Part shown: one piece after another, positions 1 through 11,103 of the stretch | Layout of the letters: each line of letters opens with the position of its first letter | Numbering within the stretch: position 1 is the stretch's first letter | NCBI GenBank assembly: GCA_038501625.1 | Contig: JAZAYU010000254.1 | Coordinates: 666,217-730,216 of the forward strand | Direction of reading: 5' to 3' | DNA length: 64,000 nt | Origin: Corbicula japonica | Lineage: Eukaryota; Mollusca; Bivalvia; Venerida; Cyrenidae | Notes under the pieces: model-generated | Databases searched by the model: none | Told to the model about the DNA's origin: nothing | The model's input: the letters and a program-made list of their open reading frames with translations, nothing else | Translations under genes and position numbers: made by a program

Positions 1-281
1 ATCCTAAAGCGTTCACCTATCCTGGTTACATAATTTCACGTGTTCAAAAACTAGAAACTAGAACGAAAATGAATTTTGTCTTTTCCGGGTAGTTTACACT
101 TTAGTAGAGAATTTTTTTCTTAATTTTGCAGTTTTGAGGGTGTGCAGTAAATCTTATTCAAAAGAAATCAGGCATTTATATTTGTTAGATTATCAAATGA
201 AGCCGTTAATCTGAGGCAACATTATAAAAAGCTTCATCAGCGTTCGCCAAATCAAAAATTATTACGGAAATTTGGGATTCT

Positions 282-430
282 TCATATGCCGGTCGTCACG
301 GGAATAGGTACCTTCGGACAGTTTACGTTAATTCTTGTATTGACGTCATAAAGTTAAGCAGACGCCATTACTTAAAATGCATTTCGTGGTAAAAATTACA
401 TTAAATTGTCAAAATGTATATAATATCTTC
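282..430. mobile_element. Left half of a split MITE
   Basis: The end near 284-316 matches, with mismatches, the terminal inverted repeat of the complete MITE at 15072-15327 (shared core cacggga-aggtacctt). The next ~110 bases match that MITE's interior in reverse orientation. The copy stops near the gag relic of the Ngaro-type element. A matching opposite end lies at about 4370-4432, so the retroelement probably inserted into this MITE. Confidence 0.55.
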
Positions 431-550
431 TGAAGGAAATACATATCAAACAAATAATAATTTAAACCTGAATAATCCTTTGTTAATGAGCAAATATGAG
501 GGGTAAGGGGACAAGGAAAAGGATCAGCAATATCATCCAAGCTTTTAAGG

Positions 551-1089
551 GTGGACGAAGGCATGGTAGGAACGAACAAAATACAGACAGATGGTAGCAT
601 GGGAGGTGCCAGAGCAAAAAAGAGACGGACAGAATCAGTGGTTGAGCATGTGGATCTGTCGTCGGGTGAGCCAGGAGATGTCACAGGTGATCAAATTATT
701 GATTTTCAGAGTCTTTTAAGCAGAACAAATGTGATAAGTCAGACTAACAATGATGTTAATAATTTTAGCACAGGGTGTGACGAATTAAACCAAAACTACT
801 CCTCAGCTACAAATGGGGCAGCAAATATCGGGTACATGCAAGAATTATAATCAAGGGTATTGTTATTGACCCAGTTGCAAATTTCAGCATAAATGTTCAA
901 AATGCGGCCAGTTGCACCCAAAAATCAAATGTACAGTGGTTGAGCATACAACACAACGGGCGGAATTTACTCAAATGACCCCACAGTTTTTCAATAATGA
1001 TAGAAACAACGACTTCAACAGGCGCTTTCGGGGTCCGCGGGGAAGATTCCCGTTTCGAGGTCGTAGGGGTGCAAGAGGAGATATGTAGA
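551..1089 (+). pseudogene. Ngaro-type gag remnant
   Basis: An open stretch of 99 codons (551-850) is followed by stop-riddled sequence and then, at about 990-1087, an Arg/Gly-rich tail (RRFRGPRGRFPFRGRRGARG). Acidic/Ser N-terminal regions ending in RG-rich nucleic-acid-binding tails are common in gag-like proteins of tyrosine-recombinase retrotransposons. The assignment rests mainly on position: it lies just upstream of RT, RNase H and recombinase relics in the same orientation. Two stops between the halves show decay. No protease or zinc knuckle is visible. Confidence 0.45.
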
Positions 1090-1167
1090 GGGAGGAGATA
1101 TGTAGAGGGAGGGATAAGCAGGAATTGATGATAAATAGAGACATTGGGAACATTGCTAAGTCAATAG

Positions 1168-1950
1168 GTGACTTCTGGGAAATTGCTTCATTATCTGGAC
1201 GATTACCTGGGAGGCGATAACTCCTACGATGCATCGAAAATAATAATGCAAAATTTCATTAACTTACTTTTTGAAATGAAAGTTCCGATTGCAGACGAAA
1301 AAACGATCGGACCGGTGTCAGTTCTTTGTTTCTTGGGCCTCGAATTGGATTCGGACCAAATGGTGGTGCGCATGCCTACTGACAAAATAAAGGAAATGAT
1401 TGAGAAGATTAAATTAAAGTTATCAAAAGAAAAAGTTACTCTGAGGTTTATGCCAAGTCTAATTGGGCTGTTGAGCTTCGCATCATAAATGATAAATGCC
1501 ACTTTTGGTCTCACAAAGTCATTTCATCATCTTAGGGTAAATAAAGCCATTAAAGCAGAATGACGTATGTGCTTACAATTTTTCGAAAAATTTAACGGAA
1601 TTTCCGAGTTTCACGACCGTTTCTGGGTTTCTAACGAGGATGTTCAATTGTATTCGGATGCTGCGGCTAGTATGGGGTTTGGTTGTTACTTTAAGGGACA
1701 GTGGTGTAACGCGACATGGCCAGCAGCATGGCGTACTTCCGGCATAACCAGCGTTATCACGCTATTGGAACTATTTCCAATAATCGTTGCGCTGCACATC
1801 TGGGGTGATGAATTAAGAAATAAAAAGATAGTGTTTGTTTGTGATAATTAGGCAGTGGTTCATATACTAAATTCAATGACATCAAAATCTGATAGGGTTA
1901 TGATTTTGGTTCGCGAAGCAACAATGCGTTGCTGGAGTTGAATATCGCAA
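1168..1950 (+). pseudogene. Ngaro-type reverse transcriptase/RNase H remnant
   Basis: The RT palm end is recognisable: LHYLDDYLGG (motif C, LDD), followed by the FLGLELDS block. Motifs A and B are missing, so the region between gag and motif C has been deleted. After a stop near 1488 and a frame break, RNase H follows at 1567-1950. It shows YSDAAASMGFG (first Asp), a LELFPIIVAL segment where the Glu lies, and VFVCDN before an in-frame stop. The next residues, AVVHILNS, continue the homology past that stop. YLDD and SDAA spellings of this kind are typical of DIRS/Ngaro pol rather than Gypsy. Non-functional. Confidence 0.8.
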
Positions 1951-2028
1951 TTAAGGCGATCTGTCTAGAGGGGAAACGTAATTTCGGGAGCTTGCACCGG
2001 AGGCGGAAATACAACCGCAGCTGATGAC

Positions 2029-2458
2029 TGTGAAATTGTGAAGTTTTCGAAAGAAATCGTGAAATCACGAAATCGTGAAATTGTGAAGTTTTCGAAAGAA
2101 ATCGTGAAATCATGAAATCGTGAAATTGTGAAATCGTGAAATTGTGATTTCACGATTTCACTTCAAAACTTCATAATTTCACGATTTCATTAATTCGTGA
2201 TTTCATTATTTCTCGATTTCTCTCCAAAACTTCACGGTTTCACGATTTCGTGATTTCACAGATTCATGATTTCACGATTTCTTTTAAAAACTTCCCAAAT
2301 TCACGATTTCACGATTTCATGATTTCACGGTTTCACTTCAAAAGTTCAGAATTTCACGATTTCACGATTTCACAATTTCACGATTTCATGATTTCACGAA
2401 TTTCATCTGTTTGAACTTCCTGTATTCACGTTTTGAAATCGTGAAATCGTGAAGTTGA
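2029..2458. repeat. Inverted low-complexity satellite
   Basis: About 120 bp of degenerate gaaatcgtgaaat repeats run in one direction, then about 270 bp of the complement (tttcacgatttca) run in the other, so the block can fold on itself. It lies where the Ngaro element should carry the end of RNase H, the pol C-terminus and the N-terminal half of the recombinase. Confidence 0.85.
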
Positions 2459-2459
2459 A

Positions 2460-2840
2460 ATGTCACCACCAGTCTTTCGTACATTGCAATATTCCGATGT
2501 GTCATTCATTAAGAATGATTCAGTTATCAAGATAAAAACGAGTCAGAATGGAAAACTTATTGTGATCTGTATACCATGTGAGCCGGAATCGAACTTGTGT
2601 CCGGTACGTGCCCTACAGAGATACTTTAGTATTAGACCTCAAATTCAAGGTTATTTATTTGTGCACATGGATGGTAGGCCAGTGACGCAAACTCAGGATT
2701 CGAAAGTCACTTTCTGTCGCATAGCTTTCGTATAGGAAGAGCAACACAATTAGCAGTGAATGGAATATCAATGGATATTATCAAACGCTTAGGCAGATGG
2801 AGATCAGATGCATGCCGTCTTTACGTTAGGTAAAAGCAAA
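2460..2840 (+). pseudogene. Ngaro-type tyrosine recombinase remnant
   Basis: Frame 2460-2735 carries the recombinase core middle (LCPVRALQRYF, then GYLFVHMDGRPVTQTQ). A frameshift near 2705 moves the reading to another frame, where SHSFRIGRAT gives the HxxR box, followed by NGISMDIIKRLGRWRS and LYVR. These supply the catalytic His-x-x-Arg, the KRLGRW box and a Tyr. The first catalytic Arg region is lost in the satellite. The order RT-RNase H-recombinase identifies the element as DIRS/Ngaro class. Confidence 0.8.
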
Positions 2841-2895
2841 ATAAAAAATAGGTGAAAACATTTCAAATAATTAATTATAAATAAGATGCTTCTGG

Positions 2896-3436
2896 TGTTT
2901 TCTACAGATGTATGGATGATAGGTGCCTCCATCATACACTGGGCTGGTATACGGGCTGAGCAAATGGGTCGTGGGAACTTGAAGTTGCCTAAGCAAAAAA
3001 AAACAATAAGTTGGTTGACGCTTCGGGGATGAAATGGCAGCATTTCCACCATGTTGTACAAAGAGAGAGGCTCTTTCGTACTCCATCGGAAGTTATTATG
3101 GTCCATTTAGGTGGTAATGATTTGCTAACTTTGTACAAACTTAGAAGGGTTATAGATAAGGAGATACCTAAATACCTAAATGAATGTTTTCCTAACGCGA
3201 AGGTAATTTGGTATGACATACTACAACGTCGCAATTGGGGTAGCGATCACAAAGTAAATGTGTCTATAGAAAAGAAGCGCCGTAGGGTAAATGCGTTTGG
3301 AAGGAAAGCGATTGTAGGCCAGTCATTAGGCATGACACTATCGGCTGACATTGATTTTAAAACTAAGGGCTGTTTTACATCTCTCAGACGTTGGGTTGGA
3401 AATGTTTCTGGACGTTCTGCGAGATGGAATAATTAA
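2896..3436 (+). pseudogene. SGNH/GDSL-hydrolase-like domain of Ngaro element
   Basis: Directly after the recombinase comes WMIGASIIHWAGIRA, resembling block I of SGNH hydrolases (usually G-D-S; here G-A-S). After a frame change near the poly-A run at 3000, VHLGGNDLLTL gives the GxxND block III. A conserved WYDILQRRNW segment follows. As I recall, some metazoan Ngaro elements carry hydrolase domains of this kind. The nucleophile Ser is preceded by Ala rather than Asp, and no final Asp-x-x-His is evident in the last 40 residues. With the frameshift, this copy is inactive. Confidence 0.65.
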
Positions 3437-3624
3437 ATGTTTGGGGCTAGAATTTGGCGGATAAATTTGCAATTTATTGTGTCGGAAATTCTAGCGGTCT
3501 GTGAGTTTGGTCCTGTACTGTACAATGTACCTCTCACTACGAAAGTCCTAAGTTATTGGATAGCTAGGGATGAATACACACATCCTGCCTATCTTATTGT
3601 CAAATTCGTACGTGCATTTTAAAT

Positions 3625-3691
3625 GGGGATGTGGCTCAGTGTTAGAGCATTCGCATGTGAAAGGCCTCAGGTTCGATCCCCGGCATCTGCA
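3625..3691 (+). repeat. tRNA-Ala-like sequence (SINE head or tRNA pseudogene)
   Basis: The sequence begins ggggatgtggctcagt (acceptor plus A box) and ends ggttcgatccccggcatct (B box plus 3' acceptor), as in animal tRNA-Ala. About six bases of the anticodon stem are missing between gagc and attcgcatg, and one acceptor pair is G-G, so a functional tRNA is unlikely. Confidence 0.6.
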
Positions 3692-3897
3692 CTTTCTTTT
3701 TATGGTTTGCATAGTGATGTGGCTCGAGATGCGATTAGGTAAACATTAAACAAAAAGTCAATTACAACTTAGGTGCTATTCTAAATTCAAATTCATTAAA
3801 ACGCAATTTAGGGGTTAGGGATTTCGCTCGTATAGTCGTAGTACTTGGCGTTTCCTGTGTACCCCCTAAATTTTTGGCTACATGGTTTATCATTTGG

Positions 3898-3921
3898 TGT
3901 TGTGTTGTGTTGTGTTGTGTT
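3898..3921 (+). repeat. tgtgt microsatellite
   Basis: Four near-perfect five-base units (tgttg/tgtgt type) in tandem. Confidence 0.8.
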
Positions 3922-4369
3922 AAAAGTAGTCAGAGCATTTTAGTGTTACAAAGTCATGTTTTACATATAATGAAAAGGTATTAAAATTAGTACTCGTACA
4001 CCTAGTTGCAAACTGGTGTCTTAGATTGTGTGGTGTTAGTGGTTAATATGAATTTAGCGCTGTTAATAATAGCACCAATACGGCACGTTGATCTTTTCAA
4101 GACAGGCAGGATCAAACTTCCGGACCTCTAGTGTTTTCAAACGGTTCAACCTTGGCCATAGTTGGTACCCAGGTGAACCATATAGCGGCCACATACCTCT
4201 ATATTATAACTACATAAGACATTATAGGTTTGAACAGGACATAATGTTTTTTTTCATATCATGAGGCATGTTCTCCGGAATAAACTCTTAATATTTTGTA
4301 ATTGTTGTAATGTTATTGTATTGGAGTCAATAAATAATAGAACGTTTTAAGTTCTATCTAAATTTAGTA

Positions 4370-4432
4370 ACAACTAAAATGTCACCAAATGTGACCGGAT
4401 GTACCTTTTCCCGTGGCGTGCCCCATATTAAA
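4370..4432. mobile_element. Right end of split MITE
   Basis: The segment ends taccttttcccgtggcgtgc followed by cccat. This is the reverse complement of the start of the MITE at 15072 with few changes. It pairs with the half at 282-430, bracketing the decayed Ngaro-type element. Confidence 0.55.
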
Positions 4433-4847
4433 ATATAACAAAAGTTAAACATGTTTCAGCTTGTAGTAAATACATGTTCTTTGAGGAAAATACATGGCTG
4501 AGCTGGTCCGGGGCGTGATAATCGGCCGAGACGAGCGTAACGGCCAAAGGCTTTGCTACAATCGGCAAATAAACAGAAGAGTTGTTTCCCCGTATTTGAT
4601 ACTTAAAAAATGAACACGTTCAAAACAAAATATTGCCAACGGTATTCATTTTGCCATAAACCTGCTTGATTTTCAACAAACATATTTTTCTGCTCAGTTT
4701 AATCTCTTAACTATTACTCTTGCACATAATTGCCTAAGCACCTAAGTAGCTTTTTCCCTCTCTAACTTTTCAACTTCCTTAAAGAGGAATACTGAAGCAT
4801 CCAGAACATCTCTTGAGAAAAATATCCATGACTTAATACCTCATTAA

Positions 4848-6022
4848 AACCCCGGTCACAACCCGCCGTGCTTGCAATTGCGTGCTGTCTACGTGCAAAA
4901 ACGTGGGCCAAATTCAGGGATCCGTACGTGGTGAGTACCGCCTCCGTAGCGATTTGGGAACACGCAGAGACGCCGTAGCATTTTTAGTGCATGCAAAACT
5001 TTTTTCTGCATTCGAGCTGCGTGCGGGCTACTGATTCACCGCAAGTACGGGTGACGTGCGTACCCTGTACGTACACGAGCGCATAACGCACTGCCTCTGC
5101 GAGTCTTTGCGTGGTCCGTGCGAGGTCCGTGCTACCTCAGTTCATCTGTCCAAAACGCGCACAGAACTCAGGCGGACCTTACAGAGCAAGTACGTGCTCC
5201 GCACTTACAACGCACGGTGTGCGCACGGACCTCTGTGGTATATAAAATATATATCGAGCATCGATAGGTCGTCCTTATAATACGTATATCACCCAACAGC
5301 GACCAAAATAAACTCACGTTCACCGCACTCGCACGCACTTACAACGGGTGAGCGAGTATGGCCGATATTCTATGGTTCCGTAATGCGAATTCCGTGTCCG
5401 TGTCAGCGTCCGCCTGCGTGTCAGTGATTCTTCACTCACCAAAGATATCATTAGGTATATTCCATACCTCCGTGTCCGTTCCGTGGACAAGGACGCGGAA
5501 CGGACACGGAGGTATGGAATATACCCAACGATATCTTTGGTGAGAGAAAAATCGCGGACACGGAAGCGGACGCGGACATGGACGTATTCCGTGTCCGCTA
5601 CCGCGTCCGTTTCCGCGATTTTTCACCTACCGAAGATATCGCTGGGTATATTACATACCTCCGTGTCCGTCCGACGCGGAAGCGGATACGGACACGGAAT
5701 ACGCATCACGGAACTATGGAATACCGGCCTAAGAACACCGTACGTGAGCAGTACTTCCTTCGTACGACATGGAAATCGCACGATCTTGCGTTGTAAGCAC
5801 GTTGTCAGCACGTACAACTCACTTACCACCTACGGAACGTACGATGCACGCAACCTTTTACCCCAAGACGTGGCGTGCGGGCCACGTACCCACACCTTGC
5901 GCAACCGTGAGTGTGACGTGCGTCCTCTGCTCTTGCCACGTCCGACCAAAAAACGCCGCGAACGTAACCTCCGCAGAACACGTACGGACAAAAAAGACGC
6001 ACGGCGGGTTGTGACCGGGGCT
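4848..6022. mobile_element. Harbinger-type element 1, GC-rich, with internal hairpins
   Basis: Terminal inverted repeats read AACCCCGGTCACAACCCGCC on the left and the complement of AGCCCCGGTCACAACCCGCC on the right. Both ends abut TAA (4845-4847 and 6023-6025), the usual PIF/Harbinger target duplication. The interior is much more GC-rich than the flanks. It is made of degenerate cgtgtccg/cgtacg motifs, including two hairpins centred near 5490 and 5605 whose outer arms both carry a ccaaagatatc box. No transposase is visible. Confidence 0.75.
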
Positions 6023-6056
6023 TAAGATACGATGGATGCACTAAACCTGGACATAA

Positions 6057-7389
6057 AACCCCTGTCACACTAGGGTCGCGTTCTTACGGCGATCCCACGG
6101 CGTCCAAGAACGCAAAGGTGAGCGCAGTACGATCGCAAGCATCGCCGCAGGAACGCAGTGGCATCGCCAGTAGACGCAGTGGGATCGCATAGAACGCCGA
6201 CCGACGGCGCTCACTTTGAGCATGCACAAAACGAACCCCGTCGCTCGGCGTTCTGAGAGGAGCGCAGTGGGGTCGCCGTAGCAGCTCAGTAAGATCTCAT
6301 ACAACGCCACACGTGCTCCGCGGGCGCGCACAGAGGTAATCAATGGCGCTTGCACGGAGATTGCACGGCGTTGTCTGAGATGTCACTGCGACTTTACTGC
6401 GCTGAACGGCGCGTCTACGGCGCTTATACGGAGTTTTAATTATTTTTACTGCGCTCTTGCAACGACTGTACGGAGCTGTCACGGCGATCATTTCGCTTCC
6501 ATTGCGCTTCTACCGCGTTGTCACGGCGATCATTGCGCTCTTAATGCGCTTCTACAGCGTCCATTGGCGTTTGCATGACAAACACGAGCTAAATGGTAAA
6601 AATATAGAAGATATACAAACAAACTCATTTCAGTATGACTGATATCTGCCTACTGCTGGCCTATATAAAGGTCAAGCAGATACACCAGATGCAGACGTTA
6701 TGCATGTTATTCAAACACGACGAAGGAGAAGGGCCCAATGGCGTGTGAGAGTTTTGGTTCGATCATGGATGGGCGAAGGCAGGAGGTTTCAACAAGACCA
6801 CTATCATCGGCTCATGCCTGAGCTGCGATATGAGGATCTTGCTAGTTACTTCAACTAGCTTAGTGCCACCCGCAGTGGTCGACAAGCTCCTAGAGAAGCT
6901 GCGTTATCGAATTACCATAAAAGGACACACGGTCAAACCAGGATTAAAACTAACTAGTATAACGACCGGCTTCCTTCACTCATCTAGTGTTGCGACGGCA
7001 CTTTCAAAGGAAGAATTCTGCGAACCCCACACAACATGTTCTGTTGGACGGTTGTAACTCACTGCTGAGGTGAAAGCGCAGTGCACACAGTGGACGCGCC
7101 GTAAGAGCGCCGTGAAAGCGCAATGCACGCAGTGGAAGCGCCTTAAGAGTGCCGTGAAAGCGCAGTGCACGCAGTGGGAGCGGCGTAAGAGTGCAGGCAA
7201 TCGCCGCCAAGAACTCAGTATGAACGCGATAGAACGCCATGTGAGCTCAGTAGCAACGCCTTGGTCGCAGTGAAGACGCCTCAATCTTCGCGAAAAATAT
7301 CATATTTTTCTTGCGATCTCACTGCGTTCTGGAAAATTAGACAACGCCGTGGCATCGCAGTGGAAACGCGCTATAGTGTGACAGGGCCT
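6057..7389. mobile_element. Harbinger-type element 2 with transposase fragment
   Basis: Inverted ends AACCCCTGTCACACTA and the complement of AGGCCCTGTCACACTA are flanked by TAA (6054-6056 and 7390-7392). Long subterminal regions (6075-6560 and 7070-7370) consist of degenerate gcgcagtgg/aacgcc motifs. The centre carries a piece of Harbinger transposase, so this is a deletion derivative of an autonomous element. Confidence 0.8.
6706..7010 (+). pseudogene. Harbinger transposase N-terminal fragment
   Basis: One frame reads RRRRRAQWRVRVLVRSWM, then LMPELRYEDLASYF, before a stop near 6857. A second frame continues with VPPAVVDKLLEKLRYRI and then GLKLTSITTGFLHSSSVATAL. Together these match the N-terminal region of PIF/Harbinger nuclease-type transposases: an Arg-rich start, the MPPxxFDxLL box, then the LKLaxTLrxLATGdSyxsL box. 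The DDE catalytic part is absent. One frameshift separates the halves. The fragment lies between matched terminal repeats, which independently supports the Harbinger call. Confidence 0.7.
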
Positions 7390-7739
7390 TAAAATGTCGT
7401 TGTTCTTTCTGTTAGACACCATTATCGCGGGTACTTAAATTCGTGGATGTAAATTATCTATAGTATGTTAAAATTCAATTCATAATTTTTCGTGAAGGTT
7501 TTTAATTAATTAATCGATTTCTCTCGAAATCTTACGAAATTCACCAAAATAAGTATCTCACGAATATTAGGATTTTACAGTATCTTTACTTAAAATGAAA
7601 AATAAATCGTTTACTAATTAATCTATATATGGTCTTTCTTTTGCAATAAGTGTTTTTGTATTTTATTAGATTTTGTCTTAGAAAATTTCCTATCCTTGCT
7701 TTGCAAGAATTTTTAAGGATAACAGCTTGTCTTCAACAT

Positions 7740-7862
7740 AAGGTTATAAAACTGAGCTTAGAAACCAGTCACAAATCTTAAGCATCTGATTGGCTGACGC
7801 CATTTCAGTCAAATCAGATGCTTGGGATTTGAGACTGGTTTCAGATCTCAGAGTTATTATCT
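7740..7862. mobile_element. Palindromic MITE, copy 1
   Basis: A foldback of about 120 bp. Arms read ggttataaaactgag...gaaaccagtc and back, with catctgattggctga/tcaaatcagatg at the core. It belongs to a family with further copies at 8380 and 14564 and fragments elsewhere. Confidence 0.8.
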
Positions 7863-8379
7863 TCAGCACAAAAGTCAACGAAAGTGAGATTAACTTCTTA
7901 ATAGGCTGTGCTAAAATATGGAATGAAATTAATGGTACGTATCTAAAATCATACAAAAGCATCTGAAATAAATAAAAGTGGATCTTTTACGTAACATAAA
8001 ACACTTAAAGCTGAAATGTCGCCAACGAGGTACAGGAATGTTTAATGTGACAACTGGATTGAAGATACGTTATAGTGTCTATTTTAATGTCTTGGGAATA
8101 TTAATTTTAATTGTCTTGGGGATATTGTAAATGAGTCTAAACAACTAATTGAAAATAACGATCAACATTGGAGCAAAATAAAAGTCACTGGAAATTTACC
8201 GCTAGCTTTTTTATTTTCAGTTCATATAACATGGAAGATCTTATTGCTATTTATAAATTATGGTTACCACATATTCAGTAAACTCTGCAAGTAAGATCAT
8301 GTTTTCTTAAAATAAAGTTTTTACTTCTTTGCCGATTAGGTTCTCTGTGATATGCAGGATTTATATTCTCAGATCTCCT

Positions 8380-8527
8380 GGTCCCAAGATCATAAAACTA
8401 AAGCTGGAGACCAGACTCAAATCTCAAGCATCTGATTGGCTGAAATGGCGACTGGTCGCCATCTCATCCAATCAGATGCTTGAGATTTGAGTCTGGTCTC
8501 CAATCTCAATTTTATGATCTCGGGCCC
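8380..8527. mobile_element. Palindromic MITE, copy 2
   Basis: A near-perfect inverted repeat of about 148 bp. It starts ggtcccaagatcataaaact and ends with the complement (ttttatgatctcgggccc). The centre is gcgactggtcgcc. Confidence 0.85.
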
Positions 8528-8812
8528 TGTCAAAATTATATTATATTTCCGTCCATTGCTTTATCGTTTGTAGCAAAGCCATTCTTTTATCTAGGGACCT
8601 TGGAAATGGAATGGTTTACATCTGAAGATACCGCATTAAAGGTTCCATGTTCATCGTCATATGCATACATGTACTTTCGTTTCGGATCAATCGAAATTGT
8701 TATGTTTATTAATGTAAATATTGATGTTTATTTTTTAATAATTGAGTAAAACTATTTGTGTCTGTAATTATGTGACTGTCTTCGTTCCTTATATTCCATG
8801 TTGGACTATTTG

Positions 8813-8914
8813 GTCCCAAGATTTTAAAACTGAGAATGGAAACCAGTCTCAAATCTCTATTATCTGATTAGCTGAAAACATTACCAGTCGCCATTTCAGC
8901 CAATCAGGTGCTTG
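8813..8914. mobile_element. Palindromic MITE, copy 3, truncated
   Basis: The left arm and the centre are present. The right arm stops after caatcaggtgcttgaa, where a different dispersed repeat (gccgagcctgcag) begins. Confidence 0.75.
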
Positions 8915-9010
8915 AAGCCGAGCCTGCAGTATTTTCATATTAAAATTTTGTCGTGTTCGGTGGCTTTCGAAGTTCCCTTTTCACCTATTTCTACAAAGAA
9001 ATTTTTGTGT
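8914..9010. repeat. Dispersed GAGCCTGCAG repeat
   Basis: The sequence gccgagcctgcagtattttc, followed by tcgtgttcggtggc, recurs at 13271-13345. It also occurs in reverse complement at about 45690-45835 and 46285-46440, and more weakly at 47790 and 31405. The related flank actgcccangccgcctagcc travels with it. No coding content or clear termini. Probably a medium-copy non-autonomous element. Confidence 0.6.
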
Positions 9011-9213
9011 GTGAATATTCGTGTGCTTCGAAAGTTATTATCGACAATGAAGCGAAACAAGGAGGTTGCATAAAATGTTTTGCTAAAGCTTACTGAAAAC
9101 GTGGCAGAACTTTTTAATGAAAATAAATGTTTGCCTATGATTTCTGAAAACAAAATCTAAAATACCCAACAACATGTTCTTTTATGGCTTTAATTCGTAA
9201 CGTTCAGAAAAAA

Positions 9214-9362
9214 AGTGAAATCTGCATATCAGGAATTCAAATATCCATGAAGAACAGCCTCCCGAGCTAACCAAATGGTAGTGATGAAACGCAAGCTCAT
9301 GTTTATAAATGATCCTGTTTATAAATGATCAATTTCAAAAAAGGACACCGCAGGCAACGAAA
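9214..9362 (-). repeat. PLE 3' tail fragment
   Basis: A degenerate copy of the 3' end shared by the Penelope-like elements in this window (gtgaaat-tgcatatcagg on the plus strand), extending to the ggacaccgcaggcaacga segment. Confidence 0.6.
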
Positions 9363-9379
9363 AGCTTTGTAGTTGTAAA

Positions 9380-9885
9380 TAAAAAGGAGTCGCATATAAA
9401 TATTGCGTTATATATTGTTTGTGAGATTTATTGTTACTCTTAAACTTGTAATTTGAAAAAGTAAAATAATATTTGTAACATCATTTTTTTGTCTAAAATT
9501 TCAGACAGGGTTCAGTAAAGTAGTTTATGTTAGTCACTGTTCAAAGAACACGCTTTAACAGGTTTCCTAAAGAAATCACTAAAAGCTAAATTTGTGCATT
9601 GAAGAGATTTTAGAATGTTTACATGACTTACCAAATTTTATTATAGTTTCTCATTCGATGAGTTGGAAAATCTTGCCATAGTTATTTAATAAATACAATT
9701 GGCTTAAATAATGCAAATAAAGCACACTTACTACACATCACCAGTAATGATAAATTACTTTATAGATCAGAAACATTGAAAACTAAAACCCGCACTTCAT
9801 ATGATCAGTCATTATAAATTATTTAATAAAACAAATTGGTTGAATAAAATAAATAAATTATTATCGAAAACGATAACTTTTGGTG
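9380..9885. other. AT-rich stretch, nothing seen
   Basis: No frame with recognisable protein, no tRNA-like boxes and no inverted or tandem repeat noticed. Confidence 0.5.
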
Positions 9886-9889
9886 TTTT

Positions 9890-10600
9890 CGCCTTGGAAC
9901 GGTCAGAGGCAATACAATTTGCCACAGAGGATTAAAACTGATAGATATGGTGCAAATAACCTCAAACAACAGGTCTTCATATAAATCAACAATACACGTT
10001 TTCTTGGTGAAATTACTCTAACTAACCCACCACCTCGACAATGTTGTATGCAATAGTATACTAAAATATAAAACATAATATTTAAAGAAGAATATAACAT
10101 TATAAAGCGAAAGGGAGGGTACTCTATGACCTTTCTGAGATCAGAGACACAGAAGTCATGCCAGCATGAACACGATGAAAGTGAAAACACGATAAAAGAA
10201 GTAGTAGATCGAGCTTCTAAATTTTCAGAAAACTTTCCTATAAACCTTCATAAATTTTTAATCCCCTGCATCCGTCGTGCAAAAAAAAGAGGAAAGCATA
10301 ACGATCAACTGTAGATAGATTATTCACCAGGCATGCAGAGCGCTGTAGAATATCATGTTTTTAACCTTTCTGTTTGAATTTTTAGATGGTTTTTACGAAT
10401 AAAGTAGAGAAATTAGTTTTGCATTTTATTTTCTTAAGTGTATCAATAACATCCACATAAAACTCGCTGTTAAATACCTTGTTGCAATAACGACTTAAAC
10501 TGTACATATATTTTTAACAAAATCTGGAATTCGGCGGTAAACCTTGCAAAAGGTTTTCCTCCTTTTGTGGTACCGATAACCGTGATGAAACAGTTTTTTA
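9890..10600 (-). mobile_element. Degraded Penelope-like element
   Basis: Read on the minus strand, about 10270-10600 carries a decayed C-terminal part of the PLE reverse transcriptase. It aligns base by base, with many changes, to the copy at 27945-28270. About 9890-10270 is the 3' untranslated tail, with the ggaacggtcag...caatttgccac hairpin region. The far 3' end is missing. Confidence 0.65.
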
Positions 10601-10983
10601 TGCTTAAAAAGGAAATATCATTTAATTTCGCGGGGACGAATGTTCGCGCAAAACCCCTAAATAACGAATTCGCGAGGGCATAAATTCGCGCATTGTATTT
10701 TTCTATAAAGAAACACTGTTAAATGGTTTAATTTTGCTGGGTTTGAATTTCGCGCTCTTGCAGTGGCGCGAAATACGCGAATATTAAACCCACACGAAAT
10801 AAAATGATTTGACAGTGATATACTTTTCCATTTCTGCTCGAAAGTTGAGCATGGATGGTGTACAAACAAAAATTATTGATTATATACATGATATTTTTTA
10901 AATTATTTCTGCTTCGGTTGGATCTGTTGAAGATAGTACGTTATTGAATTATTTATATTACTACTATTACTAACTAGCCGAAT

Positions 10984-10993
10984 GCGCATGCGC
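10984..10993. promoter_or_regulatory. NRF1-like palindrome GCGCATGCGC
   Basis: A perfect GCGCATGCGC stands out in AT-rich surroundings about 110 bases upstream of the ATG at 11104 of the PAN/FReD gene. In animals this is the NRF1 consensus, commonly found in promoters. Function here is inferred from position only. Confidence 0.3.
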
Positions 10994-11103
10994 GCTTTTC
11001 GTACAGGTTTTACTAAATATCAATCCTTAAAAAACGATTGTCAGTTATTGATGTTCCAGCGCTCGACACAGGTCGTTGCATAAAAATTCAGCTGACGTGA
11101 ATC

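Noticed and set aside
3625..3691. Functional tRNA-Ala gene
   Set aside because: The anticodon stem is missing about six bases and the acceptor stem has a mismatch.
5056..6355. Several long Arg/Thr-rich frames
   Set aside because: They fall in GC-rich, stop-poor arrays inside the Harbinger-type elements. They overlap on both strands and match no family.
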